Source: Cristatella mucedo | Taxonomy: Eukaryota; Bryozoa; Phylactolaemata; Cristatellidae | Direction: 5' to 3' | Length of the DNA stretch: 64,000 bases | NCBI GenBank assembly: GCA_009760855.2 | Contig: WPIO01000010.1 | Location: 3,257,501-3,321,500, forward strand | In this document: positions 1 through 33,875 of the stretch, in pieces | How the letters are laid out: each line of letters begins with the position of its first letter | Numbering within the stretch: the first letter of the stretch is position 1 | Notes under the pieces: generated by a model | What the model saw: only the letters and a program-made list of their open reading frames with translations | Told to the model about the DNA's origin: nothing | The model's database searches: none | Translations under genes and position numbers: made by a program

Positions 1-1883
1 CACGTGGGATTTTAGTGTTATTACAACGTGAGACGTTTCCAGTGGCTACAGGTAAGCCCAGCTTAGTAGGTGAGCCCGACCTTCTGTAGGGCTAGAACTC
101 CAGACCACCGTCCAAGTCGTGAAGTGCTCGAATCCTACCTTCAGTTTATTTGTGTTTTTTACTTTGTTATAAGTGAGTAGGCATTCTCTAAGCTTCGACA
201 GCCCGAAGCTCCCGTGGCTTCTTCTTCAGTCTCTTCCTGTTGTAGCGCTTGTCGTATGCGACGTTTCTGTTGAGTTTCGGCATTATACAGTGCATACAGC
301 ATTATACATTATCATTATGCAGTGTAGCACTGAATGGCTTCCTTTCTTTGTTTCAAAATTACATTTAATAGTTTTCTTATAAAACGAACATTATGGACTG
401 CGTGTATTGTATGGAACTCGTGCAGACGTGCTGACCGTCCTTAAACCATATGAACTAAATAGTAAGCCACCCTCGTGAAGAATCGCGGTGCAGGTTCTAT
501 TTATGAATTTCCATCGCTTTCCATGGGCGAGCGCAGTGTCTAATTTCAGCTATGAGAGTGCACGTTGCAACTATATGCATTTGCCAATTGGAAAAATGTT
601 CTCCCCCCTTTTTGACGTGGCACTCATTATTGTCGGACCGTCATAGAATTACCATAAGCATCAAAACGGACATAATTTAAACGTGACGTCTGGAACGGAC
701 TTGCTAACTAACCTAGCTTATTCTAGGGTTTGGTATCTTTTGGTGCACACGCTCTGCTCAGTTTTTCCTTCGATACAGCGAGGCTGGCTTTTTTGTTTCT
801 TTTTTGTGCTCCTTCTCGTGTTCACCGGTGCATGATTAAGTGCACGTTACCAACCAGGGGCTACTAGCCGACCACGGCCCCGAATATCTTCTCGTGAACA
901 TTTGCATGCTGGTAGCTGAACACGATACCTGCACGTTGGTTATCAACCCTTATTGCCTACTGTTCTTGCATCGAATTGTAAAACGTCTGGATAGAGATTT
1001 GGTTCTGTGAGGGACTGTATAAATGATTCATTATTTTTTATTAATATACAACGATATACAGTAATTGACATACGTACATACATATATGTGTGTGTGTATA
1101 TGTGCATGTATGTATACATAGTGTGTGTGTGTGTTTGTGTGTGTGCGTGTCGGGGTATTTTACAGGGTATATTATCATCATTAAAAGAACATTGAAGCCG
1201 TAGTGACGATATATTTTCTGTTCCGTTTCGATGCAGCAGTCTTGAAGGTTAAATAAAGTAGCATCTCATCAGTAGTTATTGGGAGTCTGAGTTCGGTTTC
1301 TCTTCCTTTGATAGAGCTAGAAATAAAATGACATGACATCCTAGAACGCAATGTGCAGCCGACAGGACATAGGGAAGGACAGCGATGCGTTTATGCTGGT
1401 TATCATTTTATAATGCACTTCGCAATTCGCGGAACGTTCATGCATGGCGAATGCATGAGTGTCCCACCGTGCTACGTTGAATGGGGCACAGCTACCGTAC
1501 AATCAAAACACAGCCTACGCTTGCCAGTGCTCCAACAATTCAAGAAATCTCTGCTAATGCTTCGACAACCGCCGATTCGTCACAGCCTCAATACATAAGC
1601 CGAGCCCGACAATGCTGAGTCGGCAAGGCTTCGGACAGCAAGCTGACGTGACACGTGATATCGTGGCGCATACTGACAGCGAATCAATGAATCAGCGAAT
1701 TAATCGTCGGCAAGCAGGTAGGGAAAGTCGCTCGCGACAGCTTGGGCAGCAGCTGAGCAGCAACGAAAAGTCGTTCTCTGACTGTGTAGGGCGAGTGGTG
1801 GCAGAGTGGGGGTGGTGGTCTCAACAAGCACGATATGAGCAAGAACAAGCACGAGAGCTGACATAAAAAGGAAATCCTCCGGC
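1..1883. other. Gene-free DNA downstream of SIRT1
   Basis: No coding segment or recognisable repeat family on either strand, apart from a (TG)n/(TA)n-like microsatellite at about 1085-1150. The short ORFs lack family motifs. Confidence 0.5.
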
Positions 1884-1889
1884 TTTATT
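1884..1889 (-). terminator. Probable SIRT1 polyadenylation signal
   Basis: AATAAA on the minus strand, about 385 nt after the SIRT1 stop codon. It is the first canonical hexamer I see downstream of the gene. The cleavage site is inferred, not observed. Confidence 0.55.
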
Positions 1890-2274
1890 CACACTCACAT
1901 GCAGCAGCCAGATCAGAGGCAGCCAGTCGCTGTGTGGAGCCACAGCACAACCTGAAAGGGTCTGCTTTTTGCACTTGTGGCAGCCAGCTGGACGACTTGA
2001 GCTCTCGCATAGTCTGACCATCGCGGTGTGCACGCGCACAGCAAGCACTTGCATGCGGACGGCCCTAGCGGAGGGCCGGCCACATCATCACCCTGTGACT
2101 GTGCAGTACTCCTGCCATCGCCTCGATTGCCACAATCTAACAAGCAGCACCTCCCTGCATCGAGCTGCTGCTGCTGCTGCAGCAGCTCGATGCACAAGCA
2201 ACGCATGGAATGTGCGACGGTCCAGAGTCATGAGATCAAAGGCAACGCCGTGCTCAGAGCTTGCGACAGCTCCG

Positions 2275-23515
<21,241 letters not shown>

Positions 23516-23731
23516 GGTTAGCATAAACTACCGGGTGAGCCCCACGCATGGCCGAGACAGGTACCGGGCGCCATTACATTCCACGGGCGGGGACGACGGA
23601 GGCTACCGTAAGACTAGGGGGCGTGTCTAAACTGTAGCCACGTGCCCAATCATTTGGGCTGGCGGCACTGTGGCCCGAGATCCGGATATCTAAGCCGAGC
23701 CGGGGCTCGAAAAGCAACCTTGCACAACCCA
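23516..23731 (-). promoter_or_regulatory. SIRT1 5' flank, short GC-rich promoter candidate
   Basis: About 215 bp directly upstream of the SIRT1 ATG. It is GC-rich with several CpGs and GC-box-like stretches (GGGCGGGG at about 23583, GGGGGCGTG at about 23618). I see no TATA box. The stretch ends at the left end of a decayed hAT transposon, so the ancestral promoter is either this short or has been separated from more distal elements. Confidence 0.35.
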
Positions 23732-25057
23732 CATAGGCGTAGCTTGGGGCAGGCAGGGGGGAACACAGATGTCCACGGGCGCCAAGACCCAAGGGCGCCT
23801 AAAGCAAAAGGGATTGTGCATAATTTTTTTTAAACTTTTTCATGAGAGAGTAATAATCTTGATTTCAAGCAAGTCGTTGTTTCAATGGACTTGAATATTG
23901 CTGCCTGAGCCAGTCAAGCATGCGTACAGATTTGGACCAAGCCTTGACGCTCCGGCGTCTCTCACTACCTTGACGCTCCGGCGCCTCACCCGCGACGACG
24001 CGGAAACGCGCGCTCGCAGCTTGACAAGCGTGCGGCCGTTCACCCCTTCGTCTGCGTTCTCCCAGCTCTCCCCGTCCAGCTTGCCAGATGTGGGTTACGT
24101 CACCCCGAGAGCTAGCCCGGCCTGCTACGCCGCAGCAAGGGCAAGCCAACGCGTCGCGCGGCTGAGCGCCGACACGCTATTAATCCACACAAGTTAGGCC
24201 TGCTTAGCTGGCTACGCAACGACAACGCAGCAGTCAAGGCTGGCCACTTTTCAGGTGTTTAAAACAGAATTCTGTCCAGAAATAAGAAATTGCAATGTTT
24301 GCAAACTTAGATGGAGGAGTCCGGTCCTGCCGGGGCCGTGGGGGCTACCCGCACCTCCCGGTTCTGAACAAGGAGCACACGGCTTCCGAGCCAGAAATGG
24401 CGTCCGAGACGTACAGTGGGTCTTTTGGATTAAGTTTCTGAGGACACAAGTGGAATACTTAAATCAAGAAGTGAAGCTGGCTCTCCTACATTGTATTTTA
24501 AATTTTAACTTTTTGGCTCTGTTAGCGTTTTTGTACAGCATCTAAAGGAAGGTTGACTCAGTTCAGAAGAGACTGCAGGATCCAAAGATAACCTTCAAAG
24601 ACGCGTCTTGTGACCTTCACTCTTTCGAGACATAGTTGTCAATACTTCGAGAAGACCTATGGCAAGAATCACTACTAGTTGCCAGCTCAGACGCCGCTCG
24701 TTGGGCGGGAACTGCGAGCTGAGTACCAGCTCGTTTGGTATTCCTAGCATTGTCTCGAACCGCTCAGCACGCTCCCCCACATGCGTCACTGTAAATCTCT
24801 CTAACTTGGTGGTCATCAGGCCTGTTGTAACTCAATCGGCCAGACTTAACGCTTGCCTTTGGAATCATCGCTCAATGTGCAATAAACCTCTGGTAATAAG
24901 CGACCTCATTTCTTAAAATGGTATCGACCTGCTCGCCCTAACTGAAATCTGGCTGAAATCGATAAACTGCCCGACAATTAAAGACGCTACTCCATGCGGT
25001 TTCTCGTTCTTTCACACCCCTAGATCAATCAAAACTGGAGATGGAGTTGCTATTATC

Positions 25058-26488
25058 GTGCGCTCGAAATTCAACTTCAAGCCATTTGCAGTGCCTTCGA
25101 AGCAGTCTTTTGAATCAATTGTCTTGGTCTCACCCAAAAACAAGCTACCGATAGTGGCAGTAGTCTATCGCCCACCAGGTACCAAATCCTCTTTTATCTC
25201 AGATTTCTCCGATCTCATTTCGATTCTGTGTGCAAGAAATCGATCCTTCCTCGTTATGGGTGATTTCAACGCTCACTTTGATAATTTATCTGACGCTTTC
25301 AGCACCGAATTTCGTGCATTGACTGACTCATTGTCTCTTGTGGCTCATGTGCATGGCCCTACCCACATCAAGGGTCATACACTCGACCAGATTTTCTCAT
25401 ACAACTGCACTTTGTCATCACCAATCATTACCAAATCCTGCATATCTGACCACATGCAGATCTCATTCAATCTGCAGTGTGTGCCCACATCCTCCTCAAA
25501 AATAACCTGTGAATCGCGAAACCTCAAGACCCTTGACATCGATGCTGTCCGTGCGAGAATATCTGCTTCGCCTCTGCTGCTCAGTCCTCCCTCCGATCTG
25601 TCATCATTGGTAGATAGCTACAACACGACATTAGCTGACACGCTCGACGAGTTTGCACCTCTGACAAAGCGCACTGTGCGCCCCCGCCCAGACGGCCTCT
25701 GGTTTACCACAGACATTAAACTAGCCAGGTCTAATAAACGAAAGCTTGAAAAAGCATACAAAAGATACGGACTAACTGTCCATCGACAGGCATATGAAGA
25801 ATACTGTAAGTCGTACCAATCAATCCTAGCAAAGGCCAAGTCTAGCTTCAATAGAAACATTGTTGAATCACAGATGCACAACCCAAAAATGCTGATGTCG
25901 ACAATAAACCATCTCCTCAACCGTTCCCAGATTAGCTCCTTACCTGATGATCCTTGTGATGATGTAGCAGATCGATTCTCTCGATTCTTTGTGCAGAAGA
26001 TAGACAAGATCAGGGAATCCATTCCTGCGATGACAACCTCCCCACTAGAATGCTGTTCCTCGGTTCCTGGCTGCACCTCAATGTCTGCATTTAGGCAGGT
26101 CACTAGTGATCTAGTCCTAAAGTTCGTATCGCAATCAAAGAAGACAACAAGTCCTCTGGACCCTATTCCCACTGTCCTGCTGCTACGTTGCATTGATCTG
26201 CTGCTGCCATGCATAACCAACATCATTAATATGTCATTAGCCTCAGGTCATCTCCCAGCACCTTTAAAAAAAGCTGTAGTCAGGCCTCTTCTCAAGAAAG
26301 CAACACTAGACCAAGAGAACTTGAGCAACTACCGCCCAGTCTCCCTTCTACCATTCCTATCAAAGACACTGGAACGGGTCGTGGCGGACCAGCTGAACTC
26401 ATATATCGAAACCTCACACCTTGCTAGTAAGTTCCAGTCTGGCTTTAGAGCTAATCACTCCACAGAGTCAGCATTGCTTAGGGTATAA
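25058..26488 (+). pseudogene. LINE-alpha copy 1 endonuclease and start of reverse transcriptase
   Basis: Endonuclease motifs in order: LLALTEIWL (just upstream in frame), VVYRPPG, VMGDFNAHFD, IKGHTLDQIF and CISDHMQI. The RT start follows: NYRPVSLLPFLSKTLE, then FQSGFRANHSTESALLRV and the TAA stop. The missing upstream part (24659-24916) contains LNACLWNHRSMCNK, the usual first endonuclease block, before another TAA. The protein is likely not made intact. Confidence 0.9.
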
Positions 26489-26512
26489 AACGACCTACTT
26501 AGGAATGCAGAC

Positions 26513-27676
26513 ATGGGTAGAGTGTCTCTGCTTGTATTGCTCGATCTTTCGGCAGCTTTTGATACCCACAATCACAAAGTTCTTCTAGAGCCCCTCTCAT
26601 CGTGCCTGGGCATCACTGGCACTGCTCTGCAGTGGTTCAGGTCCTATCTCAGTGAGAGACTCCAGAGTATTGACGTGAATGGACAAAGATCATCCGAGGT
26701 ACCTCTGAAATATGGGGTACCTCAGGGCTCCGTGTTAGGTCCGGTTATTTTCACGGTTTATACTCTCCCTCTTGCTGATGTGATTGCCAAGCACAATCTA
26801 GGCTTTCACTTCTACGCGGATGACACTCAGTTGTACCTTTGCTTTGATCCCTCCCAGCCTTCGAGCACCTCAAATTCTCTCAACTCACTTGCTGCATGCA
26901 TTGATGACATCCGCACATGGATGGCAGCAAATTTTCTAAAACTAAACGATGACAAAACTAACTTACTAGTTATGGGAAAACCCAGTGTGATTCAGAAATT
27001 GGAAAGGCTGTCTCTCAAAATTGGCTCTGCCAGCATATCTCCTGTCGAATCAGCTCGAAATCTAGGTGTCATATTCCAAAGCGACCTCTCGTTAGACGAC
27101 CACATCAGCACCACAGTCAAATCTGCCTATTTTCAGCTTCATAACATTGCTAAAATTCGGGCTTGTTTAGATAAGGATACCACGTCTAAGTTGGTCCATG
27201 CATTCGTGACATCTCGTCTCGACTTCTGCAACTCACTGCTTACTGGCCTACCAGCTTGTGCGATCAGGCGATTGCAGCTGGTGCAAAACTCTGCAGCTAG
27301 GCTTGTCTGTCGTGAGCGTCGCAGTTGCCACATTACTCCACTTCTCGCCGACCTGCACTGGCTACCAGTCAAGCAACGGATTGACTTCAAGGTTTTGTCG
27401 CTCACTTTCAGGTCCCTTCATTCTATGGCTCCAGCCTATCTCTCCGACATACTCCCCCATCAGGCCAAGCATCGTACCACCCGCTTTTCGGAATCCAACA
27501 GTCTAGAAATACCTCGTACAAACCTTAAATCCTTTGGAGACCGTGCATTTAGTTCGTATGCTCCCAAAGCCTGGAACTCCCTCTCGACCTGCGTCAGAAC
27601 ATCCCCTGACCTGACCAAATTTAAAAGGAGCTTAAAAACACACCTATTTAGGACAGCATTTAGTGGGTCCCTGTGA
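26513..27676 (+). pseudogene. LINE-alpha copy 1 reverse transcriptase, rest of domain
   Basis: Same frame as the preceding segment. RT motifs are LLVLLDLSAAFDT, GVPQGSVLGPVIF, FHFYADDTQLYL (catalytic YADD) and MAANFLKLNDDKT, then the C-terminal region with RSCHITPLLADLHWLP and WNSLSTCVRTSPD. It ends at TGA 27674-27676. Only the upstream stop breaks the reading frame. Confidence 0.92.
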
Positions 27677-28087
27677 TTCGTCCTTCATGTGCTTATGCGT
27701 GCTGACACTGTGCATGCTGCCACTAACCACATTTGCATGCTGACCCTGTGCATGTCACCCTTAACCATGTTATTCATTTTGTTTGTTTTTCAAGCATGAT
27801 TTTACTTACCATTCAATTGCATTTCCCCTTGCAGCAAATGTAAAGCGCCTAGAAAGAGATTAAGTCCTGTGAGGGCGCTTTATCAAGTACATTATTATTA
27901 TGATTATTATTATTATTACTAAATGCCAAAGGGAGTTGTGGATGGTGGGGAGTTGCAGTTGAATGAAGAAATTGCCGGAGGACACAGATGCCAGGATAAC
28001 TCTCTAAAAATGTTGTTCTCATGGAAGAGATTTCAAAAATCGTGAAGGTCAGCACAGACTACTTCCGCAAAAAATTACAACTAGGTT

Positions 28088-28620
28088 TTCCCGCCTCACA
28101 CACCTTGATCCCAAATTTGGTTTTTAGCTGCAAGTTGAGACGCTTTTGAAGACACGTGACCAGACTAATCTCCATCATAAATGTCTAGGTATTGGAAGCT
28201 TCTTTCGACCAGACGTTGATGGAACAGAGCTGTGCAACGAAATATGTGACTTTAAAATGATTTCTGCCACGCGTCACGACTCGGCACTAAAGACACAACT
28301 GGAACTCGTGTCTTTCACTGTCAGTTAAGGAGAAGATGTGTTTCCTAATTTGAGAGTTGCCTTTCAAGTTCTTCTCGCAATATCAGTTGCCAGCTGTGGA
28401 CGTTCCTACGGCAAGCCGAAGACAATCCTATCTTGTATGAGAGCTTTAACGGGGCAGTATTTACTAGTATGTTATTTGGCTTTGCTTTCACAGAGAAAGA
28501 AGCCCTCGAAAATATTGACTTTCAAACTGTTCTAGACCAGTTTGCCTCGTTCGAGGCCAGACAAATTCCCTTAGTTAAACCCATGATATCTATCATGCAC
28601 CTTCTCTGCAGTTAATGAAA
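28088..28620 (+). pseudogene. hAT/ZMYM1-like transposase C-terminal relic
   Basis: Reads, with an in-frame stop and frameshifts, RLTHLDPKFGF, then GIGSFFRPDVDGTELCNEI, then DVFPNLRVAFQVLLAISVAS, and after a frameshift LENIDFQTVLDQFASFEA. This is the order seen in the hAT dimerisation tail of zinc-finger MYM-type 1-like transposases. The expected CERSFS motif has degraded to CGRSYG, and at least one stop (about 28116-28118) and one frameshift block translation. Confidence 0.75.
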
Positions 28621-28756
28621 CTTCTTCGACTCGACATGCCTGTTAGTGTTTTTTATTTCTTCTGTAGTGGGGCTATTTTTCAGCAATTTTTGACAATGGG
28701 AGGGGCGCCATTTGCAGCTTTGTACCCGGGCGCCGAAAGGTCTCACTGCGCCTCTG

Positions 28757-29744
28757 GTAACGCGAATTGCAATCGAGGCTGAAACCAATTGAAAAGCCAC
28801 TAGGATTTATTTTCAGCGCGACTATTCTTTAGAAGCGACAGATAGTTTCGTTAGAATAAAACCAGGCCAGTGCTAGTTTCGTCGGCAAAATGCGTTAGCC
28901 GTTCCTTAGCATAAACACAGACTAAGCGGCAGATCAAACATACCAGTTCGTTATAGAAATTAAATGTGGACGTTGAGGGTTAAGTGAAATATTGTTGACT
29001 CTACGGTCCTGAAACATGACGACACAGCAGTACTATGAGGGAATTTCTTGGCCATTGGGATCCTAGCAATTGTTTTATATCAAGGCTAAATTATAAGCTA
29101 AATTATTAAACAAACAAATAACATAAAGCAGCGAACATAAAGCAGTCGGCCTGCAAATTCCCTTCCACTTTTGGCCTCTCCAGACGATTTATTAAATACT
29201 AGGAAGGACTCACAGATGATTCCCTCCAAATAACGCAAAATAATCTCTAAAATGGTTGCACACACTATCCGCCAGATCTAGCCAGCGTGGAAGACTTGGC
29301 GGAAAGTCAGGATTAAAAATCGTTCCTCTTAAGCTTGCTTAATAGCTTACGAAAAACTCTCCCAAAGCAGCTCAACGGTCGAAGCGACGATTAACATTAA
29401 CATTATTCAAAGGGAGTTCTTGCGGTGCATACATCATAAATTGATCTTCGGCAGCAAAGGTTTCGCGGTTGTCGATAGGATAGGATTTCGCTTTCCCTAC
29501 GGTACGACCACATCCGTGTCACCTCTGCAGCGTGTAGCGGCAGCATTTAAGGATACAGAAAATAACAAGAATAATGAGAATAATAGCAATAATAAAACAT
29601 TCGTTTATCTCACAAAGAGAACTAAATATCTTTCTAGCCACTTTAAATAAGCTGCAAAAGAAGAATGACAACTGGTTAGTCACAACAGGCTCACTGTATG
29701 CACACATGAGCACACACAGGAAAATTCACCCGGACCCACAAAAG
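28757..29744. other. Unassigned intergenic DNA
   Basis: No recognisable gene or repeat family. An AAT/AAC-rich stretch occurs at about 29560-29600. Confidence 0.45.
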
Positions 29745-30750
29745 GTAATGAGGAACAAGTACGTTTGTAGCTTCTTTTTAAATATAATCAAATCGGCCGA
29801 CGTCGTGACGTCAGTCAGGAGTGAGTCCTAGGCTTCGAGAGCATACTAACTAAAAAGTTCTCCAGAGTATTTGAGTTCAGTTCGAGGCAGAGCAGAGCAG
29901 TTTGAGAAAGAAGAGCGAGCGGGGCGTACTACGCCTAGCCAGAGCTAGAGAAGTAGTTTTGATAGGTTGCCGGCGAAAGACAATGAAGCAACCTAAAAGC
30001 GAGTGTCAACTTGTTAAGTCAATACTCTGCTTAATGGGGAGCCAGTTCGGGCCGGTGATGTGCTTTTATGTGGCAATTGCGACGTTCATGGCAGACAAGC
30101 CTGGCTGCAGAATTTTGCACAAACTGTACGCGCCCTATTGCACAGGCCGGGAGTAGACCTGCGAGTAACGAGTTGCCAAAGTCGAGACAAGGAGGTATAT
30201 CACAGATTCAATCGACCAACCTGAATGTGGTATCCCTGTCTAAGCAAAGCTAAATTTTTGCTACGTTACGCAGCTGGAAGTAAGCACACTTGACTGTGGA
30301 GCTGATGTGATCGTCTAGTGGAAGGTCACTTTGGAACAGGAGTACTAGATTTCGTGCACGTGCCACAGGAGATATGCTGGTCGAGCCCATTTTGAGGGTT
30401 AGGTTTTCCAGTTTATGAGTCGCATTAGATTTTTCACTAAACAGTTTATTGTATCCTCATTCAGTTTGAGAAAGTTTGCTGCCTTCCATGTGTAAATGTG
30501 AACAATGCATGCAGCAAGAGAATTAAGAGCGTACGACGTACTTAAGGCACTGAGGGAACAAAGCATAGCTACAGCAATCTACATAAAAATTTAAAGCCTA
30601 GATTATGCTCGGCGATTGCATCGGCGTGAGGCAGAGTTGAGCTAGAGGGAGACATTGTGGAAAGAAGTGGGTCGAGCATAGATCCCGGGTTACCCTGTAC
30701 TTCGGTGGCTCCTCAGGTTGACTAGGCCCAGCTGACATCAATGCTCTGAA
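29745..30750 (-). mobile_element. LINE-alpha fragment, old and degraded
   Basis: Reverse-strand relic matching LINE-alpha from the RT core (KYRVT...region, about 30690) to near the 3' end of the ORF (about 29750). The match is recognisable around 30060-30130 (complement of CHITPLL...) and 30430-30530. It has many indels, no usable frame, and no (ATT)n tail. Confidence 0.75.
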
Positions 30751-31010
30751 AAATAGGACTTCAACTTCTTTGGCAATACTTACGGGAAGTGGTAACCTAA
30801 GAAGCCATAAAAATTGTCGCGAAGGGCCCGCCTTCATGAAAAACAGTGGCGGATGACGGCGGCTTACCGCGGCGACAGCACACATTCACGAGGCACTCTG
30901 AGAACCGACTGACTGGCAATGCATAACACAAAGTAGCTAAGTAACGATTACCTCAGCTTAACTAGTTTGCTATCATTTGTCTAACGTCTGCCATTTCATT
31001 ATACCGGAAG

Positions 31011-31012
31011 TT

Positions 31013-31046
<34 letters not shown>

Positions 31047-31138
31047 TTATTTATTTATTGTGATAAGTACAGTTATATAAACAGATATACATATGTGTGT
31101 ATGTATGTGCATGCATGTGTGCGTGTGTGCGTGTATGT
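31011..31138. repeat. (TA)n and (TG)n microsatellites
   Basis: TA run at 31011-31045, then TG/TGCG-type repeats to about 31138. Confidence 0.9.
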
Positions 31139-31800
31139 CTAACGTTCTTCTTTAGGAGGAGCTTGTACGGAACCCGTGTAGGAAACCCCCGCGCCAGGTT
31201 CAAAAGTCCTGAAACTTGCAGCAAGAAAAAGCCGATAGTGAAAAGATGGGAACAATGTAGGACAGTCTAAGCCCAGCTTATATGAACTATATGAGCTATA
31301 TGAGCTATATGAACTAACTATCAATCACGGGGAAGAGCGCAAAGATCGGCAGCTCAACTCACGCCAACCCCAGCCACCGAGTTTGGGGGCGGGGGCGGGG
31401 AGGAGAATCGCGTAGCTTCGTTAGTGGCTAGCGCTCATTCACCCCCTCAGTCTCGCCCGTACAAATTTTTTGCATAGCACCCCAAGAATCTCACTGAATC
31501 CCAATTCGGGCGCTTCACAGCTCGCCGCCAGAGAAGCAGCGGCCAAGAGTCAGTGACAAGCAAGACTCCATGCCCCAGGCGGCCAGCTTGCACACGCACC
31601 TGACCCATAGCAGACGAGAAAGGACAAGTGGAGCCCATTCTCTGCGAGTCTGAAATGAAGAATACTCTAGAAATACTTATAATCTCGAGTACTACGAGCG
31701 GCAGCTGCATGATGTAATGCAATAGATGCCGGTAGCAGCGCGTACAATTTTCCCCAGTTGAGCCAGATTTCCGAGCCTCGCCTTCGACGCCACGGCCTCA

Positions 31801-31899
<99 letters not shown>
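31801..31899. repeat. (GCC)33 trinucleotide run
   Basis: 99 bp of uninterrupted GCC. On the minus strand it encodes poly-Ala inside an 89-codon ORF (31961-31692) that I do not recognise and do not call as a gene. Confidence 0.98.
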
Positions 31900-33875
31900 C
31901 GGGAGGCCTTTAGCACTTTAGGGTCCGAATTTGATTGCCGAAGCAAGGGCGAGTTAGGCATCCGCCCGCGCTCGCCCGCCGGCGTGCCGACGCCGCCGCC
32001 ACATCATAGCTCCTGCGCACTGCCCAAGAATTTGCAATCCGCCGTGCATTGCAAATTCAGCAATTCACGTAGTTTTGCCTACGCAGCGCATGACAAGCAG
32101 AGCGCGAATAGTTTTGTCTACCGCCGCGACATCGACGCGCGTAAGAAGGTCGAACTGACGTCGGCTGGCGGCGGCGATTCAGCGCCACCGCCTCCGCCGC
32201 ACCTCGCGGCGAGCAGCCAGCTGGCGCGGAGTTCGGCCCCGACGCAAAACGCCCCGAATCCGTCGCTATTTTGCGAGGGGGGAGGTGTAGATGGCGAGTC
32301 GCTAGCCATTGCTGCGCCGCTGATGTATGCACTCTGCGTGACCAGGCAGCAGACAACGTGCCAGCGGAAGGCGCAGCTGCGGAATGCGCTCTTCGCAGAC
32401 GGCCCCGTGCTGCGCCGCCGCCCGGGGGTAAATGTCGAGATTCTCCCTGCGATGGTATCCGCGGCGGCGGGCGTCTAATCGAATTTGCGCCGATTGACCC
32501 ATGGGCGGTTTATCGACTTCTTGAGCTCCACGCTAGCCTCAAACTCAATCACTTCTCAGATCGAGTTTCTTTATTCCGCGTCTGCTAGAAATCGTTTACT
32601 CGCCCGAGTTGTGCTGACCTAACTAACTACAATGCAGCCGTTGTGCTTGAAAACGAGGCGAGCGGCGACGGCTAACGCCAGTAAGACCGGAGCCTTACCG
32701 AGGCCTTACCCCAGTTGGGCGTACGCGCGCTCGCCATACTATCTGTCGCCATTGAAAGATAGATGACTCGATCCCAACGTTGTCGACTGTAACCCACCGC
32801 GCTCCTTAAGATGGATGGGCAAACGCGAGCAGCGTAGTAGATTAGGCCGCACACTCATCGCGCACTCGGGTGCATTCTTTACTTAGGAAGTGGCGCACAG
32901 CAACGTCCCACGTCCGCTGGCGGACGCTGTGAGCGGAGTTCGGCTGCATTAGCAGGAGCGTTGGGTCGGCGAATTCCTGCGGACGGAAATCCATAAAATC
33001 TGAGAGCTACGGTGCAATAGGACGCCGTAAATAACACACGCTTAACAGACCGCGGAGCAGACCGGCTTGAAAATGGCCGAACGCCGAGAACCGAATCGGC
33101 CGCCTGCACGCGGGGAAGGGTAATGGCGGTGGTGCGGGGGCATCACGCCGGTGGCTACTCGCGGTCTGGGCGCCAGGGCCGCGCCGCCAGTCCGCCGCCG
33201 AACGACGCAGCGGGTGCGTCCTCTGCAGAAGCGGCTTCAGGAGGCAGCCAGCCGGCTGGGCGCGCCGATCGCGGACGCCTGAGCACAAGCTCCGGCGGGC
33301 CACTCGTTCGCGCGGCTAGCAAGGGTCGCGCCGACCGGCTTGGGCCGGTCGCCGGCAGCGTCCGCAGCGACGCCAGCAACAGCCGCCGCCGTCCGGCCCG
33401 CCGGCGCACCGCGTCACTCGCCGGTGACGAGCGGCCAGCCGTGCACCCTCTTGCTAGTCCGACGACGGCTGCTTTCTCCGCTGCTCTCGGAAGCTTTTGC
33501 CTTGGGCCTTTCGTACCATCCACCGCTCTAAACTCTCTACATAGCGCTGACCTTGAGGGCTGCTGCAAAGCGACGGATGTCTCAAATTCTTCAAAATTCT
33601 TATAGCCGAACAAGAAAAAAGAAAATAAAGCGGGTGCGTGCATCGTCTCCCTCAAGTATTGATCGGAAATGCAGTAGCTATTCATCCTGAATACGTCAGT
33701 ATTTTTGTATCCCCTTGAGTTTTTTGTAGTCATGAATATATTTAATCTCCATCCGTAACTCCACAAAGCCACAAGAACTAAGCGGGAGTTAAGTTAATTC
33801 ACCTCTAACGTTTTCCGCCTCCTTAAGTTTTGGGACAAGTCTTCGGTCCTCGAACGAACGAGCTGACGGCGAGAC

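Larger units (their letters stand above)
24545..27919 (+). mobile_element. LINE-alpha copy 1, nearly full length (CR1/L2-like non-LTR retrotransposon)
   Basis: One long frame from about 24659 to 27676 encodes an AP-like endonuclease followed by reverse transcriptase. Two in-frame stops interrupt it: TAA at 24914-24916 and TAA at 26486-26488. The frame resumes unchanged after each. A 3' UTR (27677-27890) and an (ATT)n tail follow. The 5' boundary is uncertain. It sits inside the hAT relic. The second stop corresponds to a Tyr codon in copy 2 (43640-45094). Clade placement within the CR1/L2 group is not attempted. Confidence 0.88.
23732..28756 (+). mobile_element. Decayed hAT-type (ZMYM1-like) DNA transposon, split by a LINE
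   Basis: Left end CATAGGCGTAGCTTGGGG (23732) and right end complement CAGAGGCGCAGTGAGACC (28756) form a diverged terminal inverted repeat. Both are followed inward by GGCGCC-rich subterminal sequence (23785-23810; 28694-28733). The body carries a transposase C-terminal relic at about 28088-28620. I find no convincing 8-bp target duplication (4 of 8 bases match), so the exact boundaries are provisional. LINE-alpha copy 1 occupies most of the interior. Confidence 0.55.

Noticed and set aside
31692-31961. Poly-Ala ORF on the minus strand across (GCC)33
   Set aside because: Most of it is the trinucleotide run. The flanking residues match nothing I recognise and no splice context is evident.
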